Shown here piece after piece: positions 36,911-50,300 of a stretch of 64,000 nucleotides of DNA. The position numbers were made by a program, and so were the translations under genes. The notes under the pieces were generated by a model. That model saw only the letters and a list, made by a program, of their open reading frames with translations. It was not told the DNA's origin and ran no database searches. The first letter of the stretch is position 1. The number at the start of each line of letters is the position of its first letter. Source of the DNA: Trogon surrucura (Eukaryota; Chordata; Aves; Trogoniformes; Trogonidae); the NCBI GenBank assembly GCA_020746105.1, contig CM036627.1, forward strand, positions 1,736,001 through 1,800,000. Reading direction: 5' to 3'.

Positions 36911-39740
36911 GTACCACTTTTTTTTTATCTTGTGTATGGTTTGGTTATTTGGGTTTGTTTTTCTTTTTTAATTTGTGCGCAGCCTGCTGCTGGAGTGGTC
37001 CTTGAAACGTCATGGTATTGTGACCACATGACTTAACAACTGAAATTGTTGGCCTGGTATTGGCTGGAACTTCCAGAGGCCCAAAAAGTTAAGCAATTTT
37101 CAATTAAAATTGGAATTTGCTGGTAGTTAAGTTCATGCCTGTTAAAGGCTGAGTAAATTAGATGGTGGAAGAGTGGGTACGGGAGAACTTCCTTTGTCAT
37201 TCTTTGCCAGCTCCTGCCAAAGGTCTGTTCAGGTCAGTAACTGATGGTCTGATCGGGTCCAGCAATGATGCTGAAGGAGTGTAACTATAGAGCAAGAGTT
37301 TTGCCACCTTTGCTGTCGTGCTCTTACGGCAAAGCCCAGCACGTGGGAGCTTAGGACCTTTTGGGTGTTTTTATAGCAGTTAGTAGATTTGTTCTCTGCA
37401 ACTTACGAATTTTGCTGACTTTGGTTACAGTATTGGTGATAATTGCAAGCTTTTTGTGGCAGAAATATTGATGATTTTGTCTTACGTGTGCTGACTGATG
37501 GTTTAATTAATTTCCACTGTGTGTTCTGAATAGTAATGGTTGGTTGTTACTGCTATACTTCATAATTTTTTTTTTTTCCCTACAAACATCTTTATTTAAC
37601 CTACTGCTTAGAAGTCCCTTCTCAGCCATATCGAAAAAGTGTCATCTATTGGCCCCTCTGGTTGTGTAGTAACTTCTCCTTGCCTGTGGTTAGTTCTTGG
37701 TGCTGTTCTCTGAATCTTTCTGCATCTTCTGGATAGCTGTGGAGTTAGGGCGATTGCGCCTGCATGCCCTTGTCGAGATGAGAGCACACCATCGATTTCT
37801 GTGTGACATAATGATACTTTCGTTCTCTGTTCCCTTCTTGGTCATTACAAAGTTTTGCAGTTTTTTGACTGTCACTGAGTTCTGAAGTGATACTGTTTCA
37901 AAAACTGCCGAAAAAGAAGATTTTCTTTTTTTTCTTACATTGCACAGTGGTTACCGCATGTTTCTTTTGCATTTATTTACACCAAATTTTATCTGATGTT
38001 TTATTGCTAATTTCATGGAGAACTTGCTTTGCAACTCTACATTAGTTAGGATTATTTGTAAATATTTTTGTTATCCACACACTGTATTTGCTTTGCTCAC
38101 ATGCTCTTTTTCATGTGTTCATGGAATTGTTGAACTGTGTTGATCTGAATACAGCTTTCGGGGGAAGTGAGGAAGACAAGTTGGTGACTTCTTTTCACTG
38201 TGAACCCTGGATATATATTCCTGCACTTGGAGCAGAGTGCTTGTTTATGTATTTTAATCTTTTGATCAATCATGAATTCACAAAAGAGGCTTCTCTCATG
38301 TCCCGTAGCAGTCAAATTTATTTTAAGAGTCTCTGGTAATGCCTTTTTAAAAGCTAAATTATTTGTTTCAATAGTGTTTTGAACTAACCTTGAAGGCTGA
38401 GAATCACTGCAGGCCTGAGAGGACCCTGTATGAAAACCTTCTTTAGCTAGTGAAGTTAAATAATGTTGTGACACTGGAAGAGCAGTGGGTAGTTGAATTG
38501 GAATTGTCTGTGGTGATCTTAAATTCCTGAAAAGGTACATGTTGAGATGTGACATCTGTGTGCAAAATTGCTTTTGCATAGGCCAGACGTGTCGTTAGAG
38601 AAATGAATCATTTGAAAAATATCTCTCTTGCGCGGGGAAGGGCAGCAAAGAGAGAAGTAGGAAAGCTTTATTTCCAGAGGAATAATTCAGGAACGGTAAT
38701 TAGCAGGTCAGTGGAGTTCTATGAAGGGATGGTCTCCCTTGTTCTTGACTGATTATACTGAAGTCTGTCTACAATATGGTGTCAAAATTTTGTGTACCTT
38801 GTACTGCTTGTTTTCTTCCAATGCTCCAATCTTGCTTTTACTTCTCTGTGAGCAGCAGCGGTGGGATTTCAGTGAATATCTTGTGGTTAATGTATGCAAG
38901 TCCCTCCCTTATCTGAGAGATAGAGAGCCAGAGATATTTTTGCGTGTGTCCATAATCCCTTGCATTAGAAGGGTGGCTGGCTCTTAGCATATGTTGCAGG
39001 GGGCTGTAAAGCTGCTTTTTGAAAACCTTGCTCTGCTGAGCAGTTGAAAGCAAATTCTGGTGTATTTGAACCCCGAGTAGCGTGTTTGCTGCACAATAAC
39101 ATGTTGGCCTTACAGCACTTGAAGGCTTTGTCTTCCTGTTGTGAGATGCTTGTGAACTTCTGGCTTCCTGTGGGAGTTGTAATTAATACTTAGAGTCTAG
39201 CAAAAAATTGGTGTAATCGCTTTTTTGGGGATAAACATTGTATTTTAATTAAACGTGTTTCTACCATAGTTTTTATTGCGGTGTGGCTAATGATTGCTTT
39301 TATTTTGTGAAGAACAATGCTCGGTGAGGTTTTCTTCCATTATTTTGATCGTGTTGTAACATGTCTTTGAAATAAAGGGAGCAAGTTTTTCATCTGTTTA
39401 GATTACTGTCTCCCAAATAAAAAATATTTTTCATAGACATTTCCTTGGTGAATAGCCTTTTTATATACACACACATAATAAGTTTAACAGTTAAAAAATT
39501 AGCATAAATTAGCTTAGGTTTTTTTCTTCCAAAATCTGAACTGTGGGTGTTCCAGCACGTATATTGCACTAAAAGCTGTGAGTGCACATTTTGACCTGAT
39601 TTAACATAAAATCTAGCTTCAGTACTGAGTATGCAGTTTATCCTCCTTTTCATTTACATAATTCTGCTATATATCTACTTGAAGCTGGAGTTGAACTGAT
39701 AAGGAGACCACTGCTAGATTTAGATGGCTTTGTAGCGTCA

Positions 39741-39762
39741 GTCAACAGGTTGTCAACAGGTT
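39741..39762 (+). repeat. 11-bp perfect tandem duplication
   Basis: GTCAACAGGTT occurs twice, head to tail. It is a small local duplication with no evident function. Confidence 0.85.
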
Positions 39763-41997
39763 ATGCCCTCTATCACGTGTAAAATACTCAGACTTACATT
39801 GGAACCCAACATACTATATGCCCAAACTCTTCTTCCCAGCCCCTGCCAGTAGTACTTTTAATTTGCAAAGAAGTCAAAGAATAGTAATGAGATGGCAGGT
39901 TTTGGAATAGTATTTTATACCTCTTAGTCTCAGGTACATAACAAGAAAGGAAGCTGTTAAATAGCAAAACAAGACAAGAGGGACACAGAAATACAGTAAG
40001 TGCTATGAGTCTGTTGTATTTGTGTCCTTTTTGTCCTCCGTTGGCTCTTTTTGCGGGGGAGATTGTTTGGTGGTTCTTCTGGCTATTTGCTTTTCCTGAT
40101 GTATTCTCTAAGTGAGCAGATGATTCAGTGTGAAATCAAAGCCAAATTTAAATATTCCATATTCAGTGCACAGGCCACTTTGGCAAATGCAGCTTACTTC
40201 TGAAATTTAAGTTCTGAATGCCTTAGGTAGGTTTTTAAGTATTGTCCTTAAACATTTATTGTATGTTGGCTATGCTTGTATTATTTTATTTTCTGGTTTA
40301 CAGCTTAGATAAAAGCTAGAAAGATCTGGTTTCAGTTATGTGAGCTATATTGGAGAAGCAGGCTTTTGGTGTTTTTTTCTGTTGTTATTTTTATTGCAAC
40401 TACCTATCATTGAAATTAGCATTGGAATCTGTTCACAAATTAGTTTTCCGTGTGGCCAGGGAATTGTCCTGTTGCATATCATGTTGATATTTGTCCCACA
40501 AGAGTTTAGGGAGGTACAATTGGCCGTTGGGTTTAGCTGCTTAAAATCAGATTCATCGTTCGCTGAATTAACTTCCTGGAAATGGATTTAGAACTGGAGA
40601 AAATGGGGATCATTTCAAAATAGATTCCTTGCTCAATGTGTTATGGCTCCCTCCCCCTTCCAAAGCTCTCCCAGGTTAAAAAAAAGTAAACCCTATTTTC
40701 AGTTGTTCTCATACTCCATTCCTGCACACATAGTTCCCCGTGTATTTTAACCTGATGTGTGGAACTAAGCGGATGAATATTTTTGGAAGTGTTACAAAGT
40801 GCACAACTGAGGGTGATGCTTGGAGGATACTTGTGAAAACTCTCCTGACTTTTGCCAGTAGTACCTGAAATCTGGGGTAGTGATGTCTGCCTTTTTTCCC
40901 CGCCATGTCGCAGGTGACCAAGTAACATAAAAAGCTTAATTTCTGTGTTCAGGATATTGTAGTGTGACTTGCAGGCGGTGAGAGGGAATCAGTTAAAACT
41001 GGAAAGTGTACAGCTCCTTGCTTCTGGTGCAGTCGGGTGATCCCCATCAGCTAACTGCACTCAGTCCTCTGGTTAACAAGAATTACACAAGTTCCTTGTG
41101 TGACAAAGCGAGCTGGGGTTGAAGTATTGTCAGGTTTCAACAGGCTGGGAGATGGCTCGGGCGAAGGCTGCAAAGGTCCGGAGCGGTGTTTCCGCCTGGT
41201 CTCTTAACTTGTGGATTGCAGCAGGCGACTGATAGTAATATGGATGGAACGGTCCAAGGAGCGTGGGCAGTCTCCCATCATCACCTGTCTCCTCTGTTAC
41301 TTTTTTGTCAGCAGCATACCCGAGAACCTCTTCTTCGCACTGAATACTTTGCAAAATCATTCTGGGCACTGCTTAGAAGCAATGTTGTTCCCAACTGGTA
41401 GTTTGCTTCAAGGTGGTTAGTCATTTAAATGGAATTGTGTCATGACCTGTGGCAAAGCGATGTTTCTTGGTGCTCGGTTAAGGTACATTAATGTAGTGCA
41501 GGTGAGCCTCAATGCAAAAAGCAAGAGTACTCTTCTCTCTTTATTTTTAGCTTACCTTCATTCTTGCAAGGTTCTTCCTGGTCGGTGTGTTCCATAGCCA
41601 CTGCCAGGTTTTGGCTCTGCAGTTGTTCCTCTAGAAGACACCGGCAAATAGGTAGATGCAATGACTAAAAATATTCTTTCCAAAACAAAATGGGTGTTTA
41701 TTTCTGGAAATATACATAATCACATAATCCATAATCTTTTAATTGAGCTAGGACACCTTGGCATGGCTATTGCCCGGAGATTCTTGCCTAATCTTCAGCC
41801 AGTGACTCACCCCGGTGTTCCTGGGTGTAGTCAGTCTCTCTGGGTCTGTCTGGCCGTCTCTGCATCTTGCCTTCTCTCTTTTTTTTTTTTGTTTTGAGAA
41901 CTCTCAGATTAGTTTGGAGAGGCAGATCGTTCAAAAATGAAGTGGATTTCAGCCCTAAATTCCTTGTCATTTAGCTGACTTTTGCCTGATTCATGTG

Positions 41998-42040
41998 ATC
42001 ATAGCCAAACTTGGCTTGGAAAGGACCTCGGTATTCCCAA
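41998..42040 (-). mobile_element. Possible old CR1 3'-end scrap
   Basis: ATCATAG followed by a T/G stretch, then CTTGGAAAGGACCTCGG, resembles the CR1 terminal sequence (TTGGAAGGGACCTC in the two clear copies) in the same antisense orientation, with gaps. The match is short and degraded, so it may be chance. Confidence 0.25.
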
Positions 42041-43133
42041 GTTTTAAGGAATTACTATTTGTTAGTTCAGGTCAGCCAAACTATATAAGTCAAGGAATCG
42101 GAAGCAGCACTCATTGAAGTCAATCTTTTGGTCTGTTAGCCACATCAAACTGTGAAGTCACCTTACATTATAGTGGAATTTTAATGTCTTAAGTTTAAAG
42201 GCAATAATGAGCTATATTATAAATTGCTAAAATGGAAATACCCACTTATTGATCTTGCAGCTTGTTTATGAGCCCCAGCTAGGTCCAATTTTGGTCTGTT
42301 CCCAGGGCCTTGTGTAGGAGAGGGTTTGGCGATAAGGAAGGAGAAGCAAAGAAAAAAAGTCTATTTTCTCTTGAGCAAATAAAATGCAGTGAGATGACAA
42401 AGTTGCACTGTGTAGTTACTGCATTACCTTTGTTTTTCAAATTTACCCTGAAGTGGAAGTAGGATTTTGTGCCTATTTAAAAACAAAACCAAGCAACCCA
42501 CAACTTGAGTTAGTGTCAGGAGTACAGTTTTGCTTATGCCTGGACTAATGCTGGTGTGACTTCAGAAAATAATTACTAAGGGACTTAGTTTTATGTTTCT
42601 GAAGTGGAAGCAAAAGGGAGAGACTGGATCCTACAGAAGGTGTGGAACCGGCGCACTGAAAAGGAGTAGAACCAGTGAGCTGGGGAGGCTTTTTGGCTTG
42701 TTATGTTACTTCTGCGATTGGCTCAAACCAAAATGACCTTTAATGGTCAGTGAAAGACATCGAATTTAGGAGGTTAATTACCATTTTGTTTTGTAAAGTG
42801 GGGCATGGACTTACTATGTCAAGCCTTCCCTTATGGTTTGGTAAAGATGCCTATTAAGGAGTGTGTTTTCTCTGGGGTTTTTTTTTTTCAGTTTCCTCTT
42901 CTGGATCTTACAGAATAATACATTCTGTAAGGTAACATTCAGGTGTTTTGTATACAACTCTTTATGATTTTGTAAATAGTATGGTATTTTTAATTGGTTT
43001 GGCTCTGTTAGCATACCTGTGCATGGAAGGTCCTCCTCTGCCTACAGGCAAAGGCTAACTCCCTTGAACAGGTGGGGCATCTTACGCAGAAGAGGTGGGA
43101 ATGAATGAAAACTTGCAACTGTTGATATTTATT

Positions 43134-43153
43134 GATGGATGGATGGATGGATG
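43134..43153 (+). repeat. (GATG)5 microsatellite
   Basis: Five perfect GATG units. Confidence 0.92.
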
Positions 43154-43676
43154 TAGTTTACCGGAATGATTAAAGGACATCTCTTTAATCCAGTGCAATA
43201 CCTGGAAAACAGATCAAGTGTTAGAGCATTCAGTGTTGAGAATGCCTTTGCTACTCAGTTACATCGCAGTGCTAATTAGCAGTAGTCTTTCAGCTGCATT
43301 TCGTGACAGGAATTACGAGTAGAGAGTACTTGTTGCTTTTATTTGTAGATGTATCTGACTTTGTCTTTCTGATCACAAACATGCAGTCAGACTGAAATCC
43401 AGAGAGGTCTGTTACAGATAGCCCCATTTGACTTCATTTGGGCTATAAAAATAGAGAAAGAAAAGTTTTGTCTTCCTTTGAGAAGGTTAAAGCTTGCGTT
43501 TGTAGTAGCTATGTAAGAGGCTGGAACAAACAAGATGGTTTTGAGTTTACAGCTATGGCATCTAATCGCATTCAAGCTCAGTTTTCTTTCTGTAAACAGA
43601 AAAATGCCTTGAGCTCTCTGCAGCCCTTTCAAAATAGGGTGCTCGGAACAGAAAATAAATTTGCCCTGTTTTGCAG

Positions 43677-43738
43677 GATTTTTACCAGTTATTCACGAAA
43701 CACTTGGGCTGTGCGCTCAGATGCACACTAATCCACTG
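43677..43738 (+). other. Candidate cryptic or poison exon (62 bp, frame-shifting)
   Basis: The segment is bounded by a good acceptor (CCTGTTTTGCAG, AG at 43675-43676) and a strong donor (CTG|GTAAGT, GT at 43739). It is open in phase 0 (starts DFYQLF), so reading could enter it from exon A. Its 62 bp leaves two bases, which puts exon B in a wrong frame that meets TGA after 12 codons. If it is ever spliced in, it would mark the transcript for nonsense-mediated decay. It may equally be a chance pseudo-exon, many of which exist in large introns. Confidence 0.2.
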
Positions 43739-46700
43739 GTAAGTTTGCTGAGGAGCAAAGGTGGCAGAAATGGGGACGTGTACTCAGCGTGGAGCATCTC
43801 CTTCTAGCCTCTCGATGTCAAACCTGCCTGGCAGGTAACAGTAGGTGGCAACCTTCCAAGGGAAGACCACCTGTGGTCCAAAGAATGACATCACCAGCCT
43901 GTTCCCGTAGAGTTAGGTCAGAGTATGTATCGTTGAATAGCTCTTTCCAAGAGGGAGAATAGCTTTTGGCATAACTAATTAACTCCTGTTTCTGCTTGGC
44001 AGTCTAGGTAGGATCAAGTGGAGCCCCCTTTCAGAGAGCAGTCTTCAAAATTGCCATGAACTGAAATTTCCTTCCTTTCTCAGGAAGTGTGAAGGAAATT
44101 TGGCGGTATACGTTATTGGGTCTTCCTTAAAATATAGATTTGAGAAGGGGCACTGATAGAAATGCATACATATTCCCCCTCCCTTCCATGGGTTTTGCCA
44201 TGAGGGGGTAAGTTCAGATGCCAGCTGGAGGTGTCTTCTCTTAGTTGCTCGGTCACGCAGGTGGGCTGTACCTTTCAACGAACCACTCTCCTTCACTGGT
44301 GTTTGCAGAATTCTTAAGGCTCTCAGCTGCATCCGGCTTGAAGCAGTAAACGTATATTGGCAATTTGCACTGTAATATTTGTTGAATAGATTTTTAAGCC
44401 TTGATTGTATGACTAGAAACTTCCAGGAGCTTTTCAGAAGCTCTTGGAAGCTTTCACAGTTTTCATCTGTGATTGATTACAGCTCTTCCCAGTAGAACTT
44501 TATACTGTTTATTATGTAAGTTAACAATACAGATGTAAAAACAAGGAATGGTATCAGGAATGCAATTTTATTTGAAGTACAGCTTAAATGTGAAGAATGC
44601 TGTAAAATATCTCTGTGTAATTTAAATCATTGTCCTTAGAGCTCTTCTCATTTTGCTTAATTTGCTTTTTGTGACGCGCAAAAGAAGTTTGTTAAATCAA
44701 AACTGCATGTGTTTGTGGTTATTTTGTATTCATTTACTGTGGGAGAGTTACGTGTGAGAATCAGCCCAGGGTTTCTAATCCCAAATAAAACTCTGCTGCT
44801 TGAGCTGATAATCCATAACTCACTGCTAAGGCTGAATAACTGGTGTCAAGGATGGTGGCCAATTTAAGACCTCTTTACATTGGCCCACTGTAGGTGAAGG
44901 CTGAGAGAGGTTACACTTGGAGAAGTGTAAATTCTGTAATGCGTGACAAAGAATCAAGTGCCCGGCACAATTAATTTTAGTTAGGAGTTGAGTTCAAATG
45001 CAGAAAAAAGCAATTTCTATTTGAAGTGCTTGCATACGCCTTAGTACCTTCCCCGCATATAGTGAGGATTCTGCTTTCTGTGACTTTCGTGTTGTGAAGG
45101 ACTTGTTGGAGCATTTTTCGGGCAGATCAAGTAGTCGGTTTGTCTAGTGGTGTAGGAATATGGTAACTGGATGCAAGTGTGTTCTGGGAAACTGAGAGGA
45201 TGTGTGAAAGGAACATGATGCAAAGAAGTATTTGAAGGAATTCTGATGACAGAAAGGAAAACTTCAGTTCTTCAGTTCCTCTATTTTTTGGGGGGATATG
45301 CAGTTTTAACCTGAGGAGCATTATTAATCTTGTGCATTAGGTAGATTTTGCTGCACGATGTGTAATCGTGCATGAAGTGAGTGTTCCTCTGGTTATATTT
45401 TCAGTAGTTTTATTAATTACTTTGTAAAGAAAGATCTCTTGAAGATTTCAGGTTTTGGGGCTCATCTAGGTACCACTTTCTGAATGTCTGAGAGATGGAT
45501 TCTCTCCTGTCATGGATAGTGTCCTTCCTAGTTTCTTCTTTTAAAATGAAAATATGGTTGAAGTGAACTGTCTTAGGCTTTTAAAAAAACCCCAGTAATG
45601 AGTATAAGCAGGGAACCAAATCAGGAGCTATCTGCTTAGAAGCTTTATTTTTTTTTTGTCCTCTATTTGCAATTATTAGTTTCTTTATTCAGCAGATTTA
45701 ATTTCTTTTTTGTTTCACTTCAGCATAAAAATAAACCACATGTGGTGACCTTAGCTAGGAGCCACTCCGTTTCCTCGGCAGCTGCTGCTACATGCTGCTC
45801 GTCTGACAGACGTGGCTGGGTCGTGCTTACCAGAGGACACCCTTGTGGTCACAACCAAGTTGCAAATGTCACCGAGATGGTTTCTGAATGCCTATCACAT
45901 GTGTATCGCCGATTCTGAAGTAGATAAAGTCAGCCAAAGACTCGTGTGGGAGCTGGGACTCCCAGAAGGTTACTTTTAAAGCCAAATAGCAGCAAGAGTT
46001 GTGACATGCATCCGCGAGCGGCGGTGGCGATTTGACAGTTACTCGGTCACCAGCCCGGTGGTAGAACTGACAGCGCGGATAGGGAGGCCCGTTTCAGCCC
46101 CATTAATGGTGTCTTGAATGCGAGCCTGCGGCCTGAAAAAAATGAGAAATGTTCAGTGATTGATGATTTTCTAGTCCCAGGGCACTGGGGGTAGTTTCTG
46201 GTAGCTGTGAACAATTTTCACCCCCTCACTTAATTAGTCCTGAGCTAAAGGCTTCTTTCTACGGGACTTAGAGAAGTGACTAAGTGGGAATTTTAAGACA
46301 AGGTTTACAAAATGTTTTTCAACGTTGGCTACGAAGGAGGTGCAATTTTGAGTGCCAGGTCTGTCATGTTTTGGTACAGAGTAGGTGATGCGGTGCACAT
46401 CTGATCAGTCTGAATGGCAAATACCATGTTCGTACCTTTTATATGGAAAAACTGAAAGCATTTTGAAATACGCAAACCAAAATTTTATATTTAAATTTTA
46501 AATTTAAATCCTATGTGCAGGGCTTCTGTGTTTTCTACCTCTATACCTTTGGCACAAACTTTCAATAAGCTGCTGTTTCCTGGCTATCTAAGGGTCACTG
46601 TGAACCTGCTAAGTTGGCTCTCCTAATGCTAGAAAAGTACAAAACCGTGTTTCGGTTTGAGGGCTTGTTTGCAAATCAAAGTGACAAAGTTGATTGTTTA

Positions 46701-47256
46701 ATCACTATTTGGAAGTAAACCTTTTGTCAGTGAGCTGTGCTGTTTGGTAACGCGACAGTGCCAAAATGCCTATTAATCTATAACACTGAGAGCAAGCAAC
46801 AAGGGAATTTATTTGCACTAACGTTTTTTCCTAATGTCAGTGACTTCTCTTGACCTTTTTACTGTGTTGTTTTGTTAATGCAGATAGAAACCTTAGGGGG
46901 GAAAACCTATCAGTTGTGAGTTTTCAGCCCAATTTTACTCCCGGTGGTTAACGACTTAACACTAAGAGGATTCAAATATCAAAATATCTCGGTACTATTC
47001 AATTTTTAGAAATATTGTCCGTGAGGACACAGCTTATTAAGAAATTATGTATCTTCTTTTTGATGGGGGAGAAAGAAAAGAAGGGGAGAAAGTAAGATGT
47101 GGGCAGGCAGTAATTTCTGTGAGATAGACCCGAAAGCCAACTTTTGTGATTAATGACCAATTGTGACTCTGCACATTTAATTAGGAAAGTGTCATTGCAC
47201 TCAATTAGCTGGGCTGCCAAATAATCTGTTTAATACTCTGGTCTTTTTTTCTCTAG

Positions 47257-47364
<108 letters not shown>

Positions 47365-50300
47365 TAGGTAATTCTTTACGAGTATCCCCTCAAAGCCTCT
47401 TTGGTCAGAAAGAGACATTTTTCATTCCCTTGTCTAGGCCTGACATGTCAAGCATCTGGAAGTTGCTCTGTTTCTCGTAGCAACACTGACTTTACTGTTG
47501 AAATCTCTTTATGTTGGGCAAATTTCTCAAAGGCCATTGTCCAGGACCTTTTAGAAGAAGGATTCACCTAGATTTTTCTCTGTTTGATCTATAAAACTGA
47601 CGTATTTTGATTTGATTTTTACATTTCTCCTGGAATTTTTAAATAATTTTAAAGTTGAATTTTCTTAACTTTTTTTTTTTTGCTGAGAAGACGATCTATA
47701 GCAGTTTTTAACTTGTGCTTTTTTAAAAAGTAATAATCATTTTTCTAACACTACCAATTTCTGAACTACCTACCAACTTGAGGACTTCTTATTTTTCATT
47801 TTCTGAGAAATAGATGTGAACTCCCGTTTTTGCTTGACAGATGTTACTGCTTCTAGACCTGTGGGTGTCCAACATTTTCTGCTTTTGGCAGAACCAAGAA
47901 ACAAAATGTGCATGATATTGTGGGCTTAGGTATTGAAACCCGCACTTTTGTGTTAGCTGAAACATTTATTGATGCCATCATCTGAAACCCTTCACCCTAT
48001 TTCAGTTTGGAGCATGAAAATGTTGGTTTCAAAATATTTATTGTTTTGGCAGTTCGTGGTCTTGGGACAAATTTTTTTTCTTGCATCTTAAACTTAGGGA
48101 TGGCTCTGAATGTTCAGAATTTGTACATTTAACATTGTTTCGCTTATATTTCTGCGCCGTGTTAGACATGACCTATTTTGCAATCTCGGTATTGTCCTTT
48201 TAAGACATAGCCATGGTAATCTAAGTGGATTACCTAAATCCAAATCCTGGTGGTCTGCAATTTCTTTTGGAAATCTTTCTACTTTGCTCAGTCTTTGTTT
48301 ACTACTTTAATTTTCTCTGAAATAGAGGCAGACAAAGCACAGCTATTGCTGAAAACAGAATTTCATTTAAACCTTCATATATGAACCTCAAAATATGTAA
48401 TTTTAACTTTACCATCTCTGTAGTCTTTATTTAGAGGAGAGTACATGTCAATTGGTAGGTGATACTTATATCTGAAGACAGTAAGGCTAGAATGTCGTTT
48501 CTTAGTTTCATAAAGCAGAGTAGAACCTCCCCACAATACTGGTTCACATGTTGTCTTTGTTTAAATACAGGAGACTAAGAAGACAAGTTACTTCAATTGG
48601 TTCTTCAGTAGTTTGGTCTCTAGAATGTATAGAATAGCTCTAGGTTTTGTAGCTGATACTGATTTTATTTTGCAAAAATAGCAAAGTTTTGATTTGTTGT
48701 TTTTAATTTCTGTTATCAAAGGCAAACTATTTGCTTATGCTTTGAGTCATCCAAGTTCTGAACAATATATACCTTTAAATATATGAAGAAAATAAATGAT
48801 GCAGCTCTGTCTTGTTCGGTTTTATTGGAAAGATGGCTGGGTGATTCCATTAGACTTAATAGAATTACATCATTAAGACAGATTTGAGAAGAAGCCTCCA
48901 TTGAGATTGTTTTGCAGAGAGAATTAATGAATTGCAGGACTTGTGTGTCAGTCACCCAAAGCAGCTGTGAACTGAAACAGTTTTGTAATGCTTTACGGCC
49001 AACAGTTTCGTAGGAGGAATTAGAGAAAGCTTTGGGTATATATCTCTAAGAAACGTACTCCTCAAAACTCTAAAAGTATGCTTTTACAAGTATTCCACCT
49101 GTGATTTGCAGTTTGTCATAATGAAGAAGTCTATAGTTGTTTTATTTATCTGAAAGTGTAGGACACAGCTTTGTATATCGTACTGTCGCATTGTGAATTT
49201 TTGCAGCGTATCTTAAGTTGATGCTGAAAGTTTGGAGAAGGAGAATGATAAGAGCTACATAAAAACATGGTTAGTAGTTTTCTTTGCAGTAGTACCACTA
49301 CCCATGTTTGTGGTTTTTTTTGTCTATTATTGTAAATAAAAATGAGACTACTTCTTAAGCTTTTTAGACAGGAAAAATACTACACAATTTATTAGTATCA
49401 AATCGTGGACATGTTCCCATAAACAGAATCAAACCAACCATTTTATTAGTTCTTGTAGATGATATTTAATGCATTGATTGATTATTCTGTGATCTTCAGA
49501 GGTTAAAAGGAGATGGAGCCTAAGAACACAAACCTGAGGAGCTTATAGGAAGTATCTCACGAGACTAATAGGAGTGATGGAGCATCTGGAGTTTCATGTT
49601 GGAAGATCTGAGAAGCACAGATCTTCTAACATTTAATTATGACCGAAATACATCTCTGAAACAGTTAAACTATTATAAAAAAAAACAAACCAAAACAAAA
49701 GAGCAACAACATATTTCACCATTGCTGTCAACACTTAAGAGCACCATTAAAAGAAAGAATTGTGTGTCAAGGGGATGTTGTTATTTTGTGTATTACGTTC
49801 AGCCGTAAGCATATTTGCCTGAAGAGATAGCGGATTATAAAGTGCCACTGTCTTTCATGTTGGAGCTCTCAAACATTTTAATGATCTCGTACGTTGCAAA
49901 AGAGAGAAATTTTGTCTAACAAGAGTTGATAATGATTCAATAATGAACAATTTGCCACAGAAAGATGCATTTCCATATTCATTTAGATATTTTTTTGAAG
50001 TGTTTTGCAGAGGAAGTAAAGCTATTATGTTGGATTTGTTAGTGTTCTTTACTAATGAATTCCAGAATTATCCTGTTGATTTGTTAGTATAAAAAAAGAA
50101 GGGCCATTGCTTGTATTTTAAGTAAAGCCACTGAATCCTCTTGGCACCAGTGTAGTCTGCTGGTATCCATAGAGATGCGTAGAAAATCAGACTAAGATAT
50201 ATTGGTGGTATTGTAGCTCCATTTAGACTTGATAATCTTTGCTTATTCAACACTTTGTTTTAATTACATTCTAGAAAACTATTTGCGGGGATATGAGATT

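Larger units (their letters stand above)
33220..47256 (+). other. TCF12: TCF12 intron between exons A and B (complete, 14,037 bp)
   Basis: This is a phase-0 intron with a GTAAGG donor and a TTTTTTTCTCTAG acceptor. It is mostly AT-rich unique sequence with a CpG-rich patch near 35.74-35.86 kb, a short CpG cluster near 46.01-46.10 kb, a (GATG)5 microsatellite at 43134-43153, an 11-bp tandem duplication at 39741-39762, and a possible old CR1 scrap near 42.0 kb. Two exon-like segments with credible splice sites lie inside it (36842-36910 and 43677-43738) and are listed separately. No independent gene was recognised. Confidence 0.88.

Noticed and set aside
43438..43731. 97-codon open frame overlapping the 62-bp candidate exon
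   Set aside because: The translation matches no family I know; only the splice-bounded segment is kept as a weak candidate.
46483..46509. ATTTAAATTTTAAATTTAAAT palindromes
   Set aside because: Low-complexity A/T sequence makes such palindromes trivial.
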